Source: an uncultured Prevotellaceae bacterium (lineage in GTDB: Bacteria > Bacteroidota > Bacteroidia > Bacteroidales > Muribaculaceae). From it: 7,928 bases of DNA. This document shows, in pieces, positions 1 through 6,713 of the stretch (positions are counted from its first letter, which is position 1; the number at the start of each line of letters is the position of its first letter). The position numbers and the translations under genes are program-made. Under the pieces are notes generated by a model, which saw only the letters and a program-made list of their open reading frames with translations, searched no databases and had not been told where the DNA came from. The stretch covers positions 1 through 7,928 of the forward strand of contig USOC01000038.1 in the NCBI GenBank assembly GCA_900556245.1, in the 5' to 3' direction.

Positions 1-128
1 GGCGTTTTTATCAATTTAGGGGTAGGCACAAGATGTCCGCGTTCCTGATAGAAAAGGATTTTACGATCCATCTCTGTCAACTCCCGCCCTTTCGGCACAA
101 TCCAATTTTTTCTGAATGCTACCATCAT
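1..128 (-). CDS. map: Probable type I methionyl aminopeptidase, N-terminal fragment (runs off the left edge)
   Basis: This is an open frame of 42 full codons read leftwards from ATG at 128 (a second ATG follows at 125) and cut by the window edge. The peptide begins MMVAFRKNWIVPKG and ends VPTPKLIKTP. From memory, type I methionyl aminopeptidases of Bacteroidetes carry an N-terminal extension of this kind leading into a KTPEQIEGIR-like segment, and the visible end fits that lead-in. The enzyme would remove the initiator methionine from nascent proteins in the cytoplasm. None of the metal-binding residues lie in the window, so the assignment rests on the short N-terminal extension only. A Bacteroidetes-type promoter lies just upstream, which supports a real gene starting here. 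It is divergent from the sus genes and has no obvious functional link to them. It could instead be another conserved protein with a similar N-terminus. Confidence 0.55.
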   Translation of the reverse strand, partial: MMVAFRKNWIVPKGRELTEMDRKILFYQERGHLVPTPKLIKT

Positions 129-146
129 ATACAAGTTTTGACAATG

Positions 147-176
147 CAAAGGTAGCAAATTTTAAACCATACCAAA
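147..176 (-). promoter_or_regulatory. Promoter of the divergent aminopeptidase-like gene
   Basis: Read on the - strand, TACCTTTG (154 to 147) matches the Bacteroidetes -7 consensus TAnnTTTG exactly, and TTTG (176 to 173) fits the -33 element with an 18-bp spacer. Transcription would start near 139-142, giving a leader of only 10-15 nt before the ATG at 128 or 125. No Shine-Dalgarno sequence is visible, which is normal in this phylum. The match to both elements suggests constitutive, activator-independent expression; that is inference. Confidence 0.6.
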
Positions 177-195
177 CGGCGATATCCAAATTCCC

Positions 196-230
196 CGCCT
201 AAAATTCTTGGATTATTCCGAAAATAGGCG
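196..230. repeat. Imperfect inverted repeat in the divergent region
   Basis: CGCCTA (196-201) and TAGGCG (225-230) are perfect 6-bp inverted arms. Inside them TTGGA (208-212) can pair with TCCGA (217-221), counting one G-T wobble, around a TTAT loop. It lies just upstream of the aminopeptidase-side -33 element and about 125 bp before the susC -7 box. It could be an operator or be chance; nothing is transcribed towards its end that would need a terminator here. Confidence 0.35.
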
Positions 231-248
231 TATATTGGCATAGCATTA

Positions 249-271
249 GGAAATTGATTGCAACAACTTCC
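249..271. repeat. Imperfect palindrome, possible operator
   Basis: GGAAATTG (249-256) and CAACTTCC (264-271) are inverted copies matching at 7 of 8 positions, separated by 7 bp that include the self-complementary TTGCAA. The centre lies about 95-110 bp upstream of the susC -7 box and predicted start. That position would suit an upstream activator site, but no regulator is known here and the role is inferred. Confidence 0.35.
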
Positions 272-289
272 GGAGCAGACCGCCGAGGT

Positions 290-316
290 GTTAAATTCAT
301 AATTAACCTTCGTTAA
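290..316. promoter_or_regulatory. Cluster of GTTAA/TTAAC half-sites upstream of the susC promoter
   Basis: GTTAA (290-294), TTAAC (303-307) and GTTAA (312-316) alternate in orientation within 27 bp, forming two overlapping short palindromes. The right-hand pair, TTAAC-CTTC-GTTAA, is a perfect 5-bp inverted repeat with a 4-bp spacer. The cluster ends 38 bp before the -7 box, where an activator could contact RNA polymerase. The sequence is AT-rich, so chance occurrence is possible. Confidence 0.3.
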
Positions 317-349
317 ATCGACAAAAGAACGGTTCAATACCATAATTAA
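298..349 (+). repeat. Direct repeat CATAATTAA, two exact copies flanking the susC -33 region
   Basis: CATAATTAA occurs at 298-306 and again at 341-349, 43 bp apart, and a near copy CATAATTTA lies at 396-404, a further 55 bp on. The second copy sits in the spacer between the -33 and -7 regions of the susC promoter. Spacings close to whole helical turns would place the copies on one face of the DNA. A regulator site is possible but unproven. Confidence 0.3.
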
Positions 350-361
350 GTCGTACTTTTG
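333..361 (+). promoter_or_regulatory. Predicted promoter of the sus genes
   Basis: TACTTTTG at 354-361 fits the Bacteroidetes -7 consensus TAnnTTTG exactly. At the -33 position only a poor GTTC (332-335) is found, with an 18-bp spacer. Transcription should begin around 367-370, leaving a leader of roughly 170 nt. A good -7 with a weak -33 is what one expects of a promoter that depends on an activator, in keeping with substrate-induced sus genes. No other full match to the -7 consensus was found between here and susC. Confidence 0.55.
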
Positions 362-367
362 AAGCTG

Positions 368-538
368 TAACTGTTGTTGTTGTTAGCTATTAAAGCATAA
401 TTTATCATTTCTTAACAAGCCAAACCGGCAAAAAGGGATATGAAATATTCTTTTATTTGCCTGCAAGAGCAATATTTACGCAAAGAGAAACAAAATTAGA
501 GATTATTAATACCTATGTAAAACTTAATCAATTCTTGA
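368..538 (+). promoter_or_regulatory. Long 5' leader of the sus transcript
   Basis: About 170 nt separate the predicted transcription start from the susC ATG. The segment is AT-rich and without a strong stem-loop. It starts with a TGT repeat (372-384) that can fold weakly with the flanking AGCT sequences (363-388), and it ends in an A/T-rich ribosome entry region without a Shine-Dalgarno sequence. No riboswitch class is recognisable. Confidence 0.4.
372..384 (+). repeat. Short trinucleotide repeat (TGT)4T
   Basis: Four tandem TGT units plus one T lie a few bases after the predicted transcription start. Such tracts can change length by slippage, but four units is short and a role in expression is speculative. 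Confidence 0.4.
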
Positions 539-3500
539 ATGAAGAGTTTTTGTTTTCAGTTGAACCGTAGGAACGTATTGACGTTGCTTCTGGCAATTTT
601 CTTTGCCCTTCCTGCGTTTTCACAGCAGCTGACTGTACAAGGTACGGTCATCGATGAGAATGGCGAACCGGTCATCGGCGCCAGTGTCGTTGCCTCAAGC
701 GGAGCGGGAGCCGCTACCGACTTTGACGGCAAATTCACATTAAACGTGTCGTCAGACGCAGTGTTGACAGTATCTTATGTAGGCTACTCGCCACAAGAAG
801 TCGCAGTCAACGGAAAATCAGACATTTTAGTAAAACTTTCCCCAAGCAGCGTTGTTCTTGACGAAGTTGTTGCCATCGGTTACGGTGTTGTCAAGAAATC
901 AGACGCGACAGGATCTGTATCGATGTTGAAGCCGGACGAAATCGAAGCCGGACTTGCGACATCAGCACAAGACCTCCTCGTTGGTAAATCTCCGGGTGTT
1001 GTCGTAACATCAGGCGGAGGTGACCCGCAAGCCGGAGCTACGATCCGTATCCGTGGAGGATCTTCATTGAACGCCAACAACGACCCGTTGATTGTCATCG
1101 ACGGTGTGCCCATCGACAACACAGGCGTACAAGGTATGTCCAACCCGTTGGCAATGGTCAGCCCTGACAACGTGGAATCCATGTCGGTATTGAAAGACGC
1201 CTCTGCCACTGCCATCTACGGTAGCCGTGCATCAAACGGTGTCATCATCATCACAACCAAAAAAGGACAAAAAGGCAAACCGCAAATCAACTTCTCAGCC
1301 AACATGTATGTCAACCAAGCCCGCAACACATGGAACGTGCTTGAAGCTGACGCTTACCGCGCCATCATGACAGAGTACTGGGGAGCTGACCACGATGCCA
1401 TAAAGGCAATGGGGCAGTACAATACAAAATGGCAAGATGAAGTGCTTCGCACATCCATCTCCCACGACTATAACTTGAGCGTGGGCGGTACCGCCGGCTT
1501 CCTGCCCTACCGCGTATCAGCCAACTTCACTCAGAACAACGGTATCGTTCACGGTTCCCGCATGAACCGTACCACTGCAAGCATCAACTTGACACCGAAG
1601 TTCTTCGACAATCACTTGAGCGTGCAATTAAACGCAAAAGGCTACTATTTCCACAACAACTTCACCGATGGTGGTGGTGCTGTAGGCGCAGCGGTAGCTA
1701 TGGACCCGACAAACCCCGTTTACGCTGACTATCCGATGTCGGCAAACACTCCGGCCGGCATAAAACTCTACAACGGCTATTTCGTTTGGAAAAACGGTGC
1801 TTCATACAACCAGAACTCCACTCAGAACCCGGTATCCATCATCAACGACCGAGACAACTACGCAGACGTTTACCGCTCAAACGGCAACCTGCAACTCGAC
1901 TATGCCGTTCACGGACTGGAAGACCTGCACTTCAACTTAAACCTTGGTTACGACTGGTCGCGCTCAAAAGAATACAACACTATTCTTGAAAACACGCCGA
2001 CCTCTTGGAACTCTTATGGACGTAACGGTGCATCCATGCAACAATACACCTACCAATTGAAGCAAAACACGCTGCTCGACTTCTATGCCAACTATAAAAA
2101 GGACATCGAAGCCATCGAATCAAACTTCGATGTAACAGCAGGTTATTCTTGGCAGCACTTCAAAAACCGCGGTTGGAACAACAACGGCGTTTATATGACC
2201 GACGGTTTCCTTGCACCGACACTCAACTCTGCAACAGGAGAATACACCGTGCTTCGCAACGAACCGGCAAACAGCCTTATCGGAACGACATTTGAAGGAA
2301 AGAAAATCATTCCTTGGATCAACGAGCTACAGCTGCTTTCGTTCTTCGGACGTTTGAACTACTCGTTCAAAGACACTTATCTGTTGACTTTCACACTCCG
2401 TGGCGACGCTTCCTCACGTTTCCACAAGGACAACCGCTGGGGTCTGTTCCCCGCCCTTGCCTTGGCATGGAAAATCAACAACATGGACTTCTTCAAGGAC
2501 GCCTCTTCGACAATGAACGACTTCAAGCTCCGTCTCGGATGGGGTGTTACCGGTCAGCAGGACCTTGGCGACAACTACTTCCCATACCTCGCTGTCTACA
2601 ACCAAGCCACCCAAGGCTCATTCTACCCGGTTGTTCAACCTGACGGAAGCATCCAATACCTCCCGACTCTCTATCCGGGCGCCTACAACAAGGACCTCAA
2701 ATGGGAAGAGACAACAACTTGGAACGTCGGTGTCGACATGGGATTCCTCAACAACCGAATCACGGCATCTCTCGACTGGTACTTGCGTAATACGGACGAC
2801 CTGCTCGCCTACGTGACAATTCCTATCGGTAGCGCAACATCCAACGAAATGAACGTCAACGTAGGTTCGATGCGCAACATCGGTGTCGAATTCAACATCA
2901 ACGCACGCCCGATTGTAACGAAGAACTTCACTTGGACCATCGACTACAACGTAGCATGGAACAAAAATGAAATCACAAAACTTAACAACTCCGACGACCC
3001 CAACGCATTTGTCAGCGTAGGTGGCATCTCCGGCGGTACAGGTAACAATGCACAAGCTCACAAAGTGGGATTCCCCGCTTTCTCCTACTACCTCTACGAA
3101 CAGGTTTATGACGCCAACGGCCGACCAATCGAAGGCGAATTCGTAGATCAGAACGGCAACGGCGAAATCACTTCCGACGACCGCGTAATGCGCTACCAGA
3201 AAGACCCGAAGGTAACGATGACCATGAGCCACAACTTCAAATTCAAAGGTTGGGATCTCGGCTTCGTACTCCGCGCAAACTTCGGTGCAAAAGTCTACAA
3301 CAACGTATTGGCACAACGTTCAGTCCTCAACAAGACATGGCAGAGCACCAACCTCTCCAACCTTGTGGAAAACGACTTCTACTTCACCGGTGAGACTGGA
3401 GCCAACCTCTATATGAGTGACTACTACTTGCGTAACGGCAACTTCTTGCGCTGCGACAACATCACGCTGGGCTACACTTGGGAAAATCTCCTGAAAAACC

Positions 3501-3649
3501 ACCTGCGCCTGCGCCTGTTCGCCGCCGTACAAAATCCGTTCGTCATCACGAAGTACAACGGACTCGACCCGGAAGTATTCGGCGGAATCGACAACAACGT
3601 CTACCCGCGTCCTACGACCTACTCCATCGGTTTGGTTGCAAACTTCTAA
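539..3649 (+). CDS. susC: SusC-like TonB-dependent outer-membrane oligosaccharide transporter
   Basis: The product (1036 aa) is an outer-membrane porin that imports glycans, here probably malto-oligosaccharides, using energy passed from TonB, with SusD as its surface lid. A signal peptide covers about residues 1-28 (basic start, LTLLLAIFFALPAFS, then QQ). A carboxypeptidase-regulatory-like beta-sandwich follows (about 32-101, with GEPVIGASV and DFDGKFTL). The TonB box is DEVVAIGYG (108-116). The plug (about 117-243) has IRIRGGSS (169-176) and the family signature YGSRASNGVIIITTKKG (227-243). The rest is the barrel, ending in aromatic YSIGLVANF. DQNGNGEITSDD (870-881) resembles a calcium-binding loop. 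There is no N-terminal STN domain, so control through an anti-sigma factor is unlikely. The start is secure because an in-frame TGA directly precedes the ATG. The length is close to that of B. thetaiotaomicron SusC. The starch specificity comes from the neighbours, not from this protein. Confidence 0.95.
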   Translation: MKSFCFQLNRRNVLTLLLAIFFALPAFSQQLTVQGTVIDENGEPVIGASVVASSGAGAATDFDGKFTLNVSSDAVLTVSYVGYSPQEVAVNGKSDILVKLSPSSVVLDEVVAIGYGVVKKSDATGSVSMLKPDEIEAGLATSAQDLLVGKSPGVVVTSGGGDPQAGATIRIRGGSSLNANNDPLIVIDGVPIDNTGVQGMSNPLAMVSPDNVESMSVLKDASATAIYGSRASNGVIIITTKKGQKGKPQINFSANMYVNQARNTWNVLEADAYRAIMTEYWGADHDAIKAMGQYNTKWQDEVLRTSISHDYNLSVGGTAGFLPYRVSANFTQNNGIVHGSRMNRTTASINLTPKFFDNHLSVQLNAKGYYFHNNFTDGGGAVGAAVAMDPTNPVYADYPMSANTPAGIKLYNGYFVWKNGASYNQNSTQNPVSIINDRDNYADVYRSNGNLQLDYAVHGLEDLHFNLNLGYDWSRSKEYNTILENTPTSWNSYGRNGASMQQYTYQLKQNTLLDFYANYKKDIEAIESNFDVTAGYSWQHFKNRGWNNNGVYMTDGFLAPTLNSATGEYTVLRNEPANSLIGTTFEGKKIIPWINELQLLSFFGRLNYSFKDTYLLTFTLRGDASSRFHKDNRWGLFPALALAWKINNMDFFKDASSTMNDFKLRLGWGVTGQQDLGDNYFPYLAVYNQATQGSFYPVVQPDGSIQYLPTLYPGAYNKDLKWEETTTWNVGVDMGFLNNRITASLDWYLRNTDDLLAYVTIPIGSATSNEMNVNVGSMRNIGVEFNINARPIVTKNFTWTIDYNVAWNKNEITKLNNSDDPNAFVSVGGISGGTGNNAQAHKVGFPAFSYYLYEQVYDANGRPIEGEFVDQNGNGEITSDDRVMRYQKDPKVTMTMSHNFKFKGWDLGFVLRANFGAKVYNNVLAQRSVLNKTWQSTNLSNLVENDFYFTGETGANLYMSDYYLRNGNFLRCDNITLGYTWENLLKNHLRLRLFAAVQNPFVITKYNGLDPEVFGGIDNNVYPRPTTYSIGLVANF

Positions 3650-3669
3650 TATGTTAAACGACTAACACA

Positions 3670-5430
3670 ATGAAAAAAATGAAATCAATCAGCAAATATA
3701 TAGCGACAGGATGTGTGTCGCTGGGATTGGCGATGGGATCGGTTTCCTGCATCGGCGACCTTGACGTTACCCCGTCCAACCCGACCACTTTGACATGGGC
3801 CGATGTGGAAAGCAATCCGGATCTTTATCTGCCGCAAGTGTTCTACAAGTGCTACGCCGTCTACTCCATTTCCGGACAAAGCGGTGAAGGTTCCGCCGAC
3901 ATCAGTGGTATGGACGCCGGTAAATCCTGCTACCAACGCGCCATGTTCATGCTCAACGAAAAGACAACCGACGAATGCGCATGGATTTGGACAGAAGACG
4001 GTGTCGACAACTTGGTAAAAGGCACTTGGACCAACGGTCTGGGGCTGATTTACGGAGCATACTCCCGTTTATATGTGGCAATTGCCATCTGCAACGACTT
4101 CCTTCGCCAGACTCAGGCCAGCGGAATCGAATTAACAAACCCGACAGACTATAACTGCACGGCGCAATACCAGCGCGAAGCACGCCTGATGCGTGCCCTT
4201 GCATACTGGAACGTACTCGACATGTTCGGCAATGCGGGATGGGTTGACGAGACCGTTCCTTACGGAACAAACGCTGTTCCCATCAAGCGCGCCGACCTCT
4301 ACGACAAACTGGTCGCCGAATTGGAAGACATCGTGAAGACATGGCCGGAAGCCAACAAAAACAAAGTGGAATACGGACGTGTCGGACTCGACGGAGCCAA
4401 GATGCTGCTGGCAAAAGTATATTTGAACTCAAGCGTCTATACCGACGGTGCAAAGAACGAATACGACAAGTGTGCAGCTCTCTGCAAGGAAATCATCGCT
4501 AACCACAAAGGCGGCGGTTTCAACGGATCAGGTCTTGCCAACCACTACCTCGCCGTATTCTCCGCCGACAACGACCGCTATATGCCGGGAGGATCTGCCC
4601 CTGCGGAAAACGAAATTCTCTGGGGCATGCCTTATGAGGCCACCAACACCCAAGCCTACGGCGGAACACGTTATGTAATGGCAGCCGGCATCGGTGACGG
4701 CTCTGCGACATCGCGCAACGAAGTTGACATGGCAAAAGGCATCCACTATATGTCGCGTTTCGACTATGGTATCAACGACCAGTGGGGCTGTATGCACGCC
4801 CGCGAGCAATTCTCCGACAAATTCATCGACGCCAACGACGTGCGCGATGATTTCTGGAGCAAAGAAGCAGAAGGCTTTACAAAGACAAACGATGACTATA
4901 GCAAGTTCAGCAACGGCTATGCTTGCGTGAAGTTCACCAACCTCCGCACCAAAGCTGACGGCACATTCTATCTGAAAGACGAAAATGCCGGAACGACCAT
5001 CGCCAACATGGCTGACGAAAGCAAGGCACTGAAAGACAACGTACACCCAGACACTGACATGCCGTTGTTCCGCCTGTCGGACGTTTATCTGATGCTTGCT
5101 GAATGCCAGCTTAGAGGAGCTGCGAACGTTACGGCAGCCGAAGCACTCGACGCCGTCAACATCGTACGCGAACGCGCAGGCGCAACTCCTTGGACATCGC
5201 TTTCACTCGACAACCTCATCGACGAACGTGCACGCGAGCTGTATTGGGAAAACCACCGCCGTTCTGACCTCGTCCGCTTCAACAAGTTGGTGTCAGGCTA
5301 CAACTGGGCATGGAAGGGCGGCGTACGCGAAGGAACAGACCTCCGCTCAAACTTCAACGTTTTCCCGATTCCGTCGAACGTGATTGCAGGACAACCGGAA
5401 TTTGCGGCATTCCAGAACCCCGGTTATTAA
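3670..5430 (+). CDS. susD: SusD-like starch-binding outer-membrane lipoprotein
   Basis: This 586-aa surface lipoprotein binds alpha-glucan and closes over the SusC channel. The lipoprotein signal ends at Cys27 (GSVSC), followed by acidic IGDLD, which suits surface export. The TPR-type helical fold and the family's C-terminal segments are present: DVYLMLAECQLRG (471-483), ERARELYWENHRRSDLVRFN (519-538) and a final NPGY. Aligned from memory to B. thetaiotaomicron SusD, its glucan-contact residues R81, W96, W98, Y296 and W320 fall on R90, W105, W107, Y330 and W372. N101 is replaced by D110. Local matches such as TDECxWxW (100-107), NTQAYGG (326-332), QWGCMHAR (371-378) and WAWKGG (546-551) anchor this. 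The stretch from Y330 to W372 is about 18 residues longer than in that protein. It begins 20 bp after susC and should be co-transcribed. A second ATG at codon 4 is a less likely start. Confidence 0.95.
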   Translation: MKKMKSISKYIATGCVSLGLAMGSVSCIGDLDVTPSNPTTLTWADVESNPDLYLPQVFYKCYAVYSISGQSGEGSADISGMDAGKSCYQRAMFMLNEKTTDECAWIWTEDGVDNLVKGTWTNGLGLIYGAYSRLYVAIAICNDFLRQTQASGIELTNPTDYNCTAQYQREARLMRALAYWNVLDMFGNAGWVDETVPYGTNAVPIKRADLYDKLVAELEDIVKTWPEANKNKVEYGRVGLDGAKMLLAKVYLNSSVYTDGAKNEYDKCAALCKEIIANHKGGGFNGSGLANHYLAVFSADNDRYMPGGSAPAENEILWGMPYEATNTQAYGGTRYVMAAGIGDGSATSRNEVDMAKGIHYMSRFDYGINDQWGCMHAREQFSDKFIDANDVRDDFWSKEAEGFTKTNDDYSKFSNGYACVKFTNLRTKADGTFYLKDENAGTTIANMADESKALKDNVHPDTDMPLFRLSDVYLMLAECQLRGAANVTAAEALDAVNIVRERAGATPWTSLSLDNLIDERARELYWENHRRSDLVRFNKLVSGYNWAWKGGVREGTDLRSNFNVFPIPSNVIAGQPEFAAFQNPGY

Positions 5431-5455
5431 TCTTCAACTCAAAAACTGAAAAACA

Positions 5456-6628
5456 ATGAAATTAAAATATTTATTGATTGCAATTGCCGGTCTCGGAATG
5501 TTCGCATCCTGCGAATCCGACGAACCGTCATTGAAAATCGCCGAATATAAGAAACCGACCACATTCGTGCTCAACACACCGCAATTTGCAAACGGTGTCT
5601 ATGATTTGCTGAATGCAGAGACTGTCAACTTTACATTCTCCCAGCCAGACTATGGCTATACGGCAGCCTGCGACTACACGGTAGAAGTGTCTCCTACAGA
5701 AACATTCGAGTCATCGAGCACCGTTGCCACCGTATTCCACAAATGTGACATTTTCGTAAAAGCGAGCGAATTGGCGACAGCCGCTTGCGTGGCATACAAC
5801 TGGATAGGCCAAAGCGACATCGACGAAATGCTCAACGCTTCTGAAACAAAGACTATACCTTTGTATATCCGCGTAAAATCAAAAATCACGAACTCAGTCA
5901 TCACCGACAGCGAGATAACATCTAACGTGATTAAAATCAATACCGTACCTTACTTCTCATTGCCACCGGTTGAAATGCCGACAACCATGTATATGGCCGG
6001 TGCATTCTGCGGATGGGAATGGGCTAATGCGGCTGAAATGGTTCCTATCCACAGCAATCCGGACAAATTCTGGGTTATCCGCTACGTTGAAGCAGGTGCA
6101 GGATTCAGCTTCAACGGCGCATCCTCTGCCGACGGAAACGAATCTGTCCAAGCAAACACGACAATCGTTTCTACAGTAGACGGAGTGAACGGTGGCGCAG
6201 ACAGCGACGGCAAACTGACTGTTGACAAAGCGGGATGGTATATCTTCGGCATCCAAGTAGCGCTCGACGGACGTGATTTCGTCTACACAGTCAACGTATT
6301 CCCGGCTGATGTCTATGTATACGGTACTTGCACAGGCCTCGGTGACAACGGTTGGACGGATATGCCGGAATGGAAATTCGAAGTTCCCGCGACAGCCGAC
6401 GGCGACTTTGTATCTCCCGCCCTCGCCACTTCAGGCGAACTCCGCATCTGTATCCACCCGATGCTCGACAACGCGGCATGGGCCGGCGACTGGTGGCATA
6501 CAGAATTCATCTTCTTCGACGGCAAGATTGCCTATCGCGGAAGTGGAGACGACCAGGCGCGCGTACAAGCTGCTGCAGGACAAAAAGCTCACCTGAACTT
6601 TGTAACCGGAAAGGCTACTTTAAAATAA
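5456..6628 (+). CDS. susE: SusE-like starch-binding outer-membrane lipoprotein
   Basis: The product (390 aa) is a surface lipoprotein that helps hold starch at the cell; it is not an enzyme. The signal peptide (MKLKYLLIAIAGLGMFAS) ends at Cys19, followed by ESDEP, an acidic surface-export type signal. Residues about 34-165 match the N-terminal SusE domain, with FVLNTPQFANGVYDL (37-51) and FSQPDYGY (61-68). Two carbohydrate-binding beta-sandwiches follow: about 175-282, with AGAFCGWEW (181-189), and about 284-390, with GDWWHTEFIFFDGKIAYRG (344-362). The tryptophans W187, W189, W342, W346 and W347 are candidates for sugar stacking. The sequence resembles what I recall of B. thetaiotaomicron SusE almost throughout, and the size agrees. 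It starts 25 bp after susD, in an A-rich context without a Shine-Dalgarno sequence. Binding is inferred from the family and was not checked residue by residue. Confidence 0.9.
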   Translation: MKLKYLLIAIAGLGMFASCESDEPSLKIAEYKKPTTFVLNTPQFANGVYDLLNAETVNFTFSQPDYGYTAACDYTVEVSPTETFESSSTVATVFHKCDIFVKASELATAACVAYNWIGQSDIDEMLNASETKTIPLYIRVKSKITNSVITDSEITSNVIKINTVPYFSLPPVEMPTTMYMAGAFCGWEWANAAEMVPIHSNPDKFWVIRYVEAGAGFSFNGASSADGNESVQANTTIVSTVDGVNGGADSDGKLTVDKAGWYIFGIQVALDGRDFVYTVNVFPADVYVYGTCTGLGDNGWTDMPEWKFEVPATADGDFVSPALATSGELRICIHPMLDNAAWAGDWWHTEFIFFDGKIAYRGSGDDQARVQAAAGQKAHLNFVTGKATLK

Positions 6629-6644
6629 ACAAGACTTTTTGACA

Positions 6645-6686
6645 GAATCACTCCGGGAGCGGAATCGCTCCGCTCCCGGACGATTC
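6645..6686 (+). other. Perfect 12-bp GC-rich stem-loop between susE and susF
   Basis: TCCGGGAGCGGA (6652-6663) and TCCGCTCCCGGA (6669-6680) are perfect inverted copies around a 5-nt ATCGC loop. GAATC (6645-6649) and GATTC (6682-6686) extend the stem by 5 bp beyond a small asymmetric bulge. The sequence after the stem is CCTAAAAACG, not a run of T, so this is not a standard intrinsic terminator on either strand. It lies 16 bp after the susE stop and 27 bp before the susF ATG. It may stabilise the 3' end of the upstream message, mark a processing site, or lower susF expression relative to susCDE. A dispersed palindromic repeat is another possibility. Confidence 0.75.
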
Positions 6687-6713
6687 CCTAAAAACGAAAA
6701 AGATAAAGATAAC

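Larger units (their letters stand above)
129..538. other. Divergent intergenic region between the aminopeptidase-like gene and susC
   Basis: This 410-bp stretch is clearly more AT-rich than the flanking genes and holds no convincing gene. It contains one promoter for each direction, two imperfect inverted repeats, a cluster of GTTAA/TTAAC half-sites, repeated CATAATTAA motifs, a short TGT repeat and the susC leader. A sus-type locus is expected to be switched on by its substrate, so the control sites should lie here, but the regulator is not in the window. I see no tRNA, recognisable riboswitch or insertion-sequence end. Confidence 0.75.

Noticed and set aside
125..343. - strand open frame of 72 codons in the divergent region
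   Set aside because: It overlaps the promoter of the aminopeptidase-like gene, lies in AT-rich non-coding DNA, and its product has no recognisable feature.
452..459. Second susC promoter at TTTATTTG
   Set aside because: Only the TTTG half fits the -7 consensus; the leading TA is missing, whereas 354-361 matches fully.
539..900. SusC as a sigma/anti-sigma-linked transducer
   Set aside because: No STN domain precedes the carboxypeptidase-regulatory-like domain; the signal peptide leads directly into that domain.
2618..3316. Long - strand open frame of 232 codons inside susC
   Set aside because: It is in exact codon-on-codon antisense register with susC, and its Val/Cys/Glu/Phe-rich product is what reversed AAC, GAC, TTC and ACA codons yield. 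There is no domain and no promoter.
4528..5046. - strand open frame of 172 codons inside susD
   Set aside because: It is also in codon-on-codon antisense register with a gene that is clearly coding on the + strand; the product is Val-rich and matches nothing I recognise.
6645..6686. Intrinsic transcription terminator after susE
   Set aside because: The stem is strong but neither strand has the following T-run, and the next gene belongs to the same functional set; it is recorded as a stem-loop instead.
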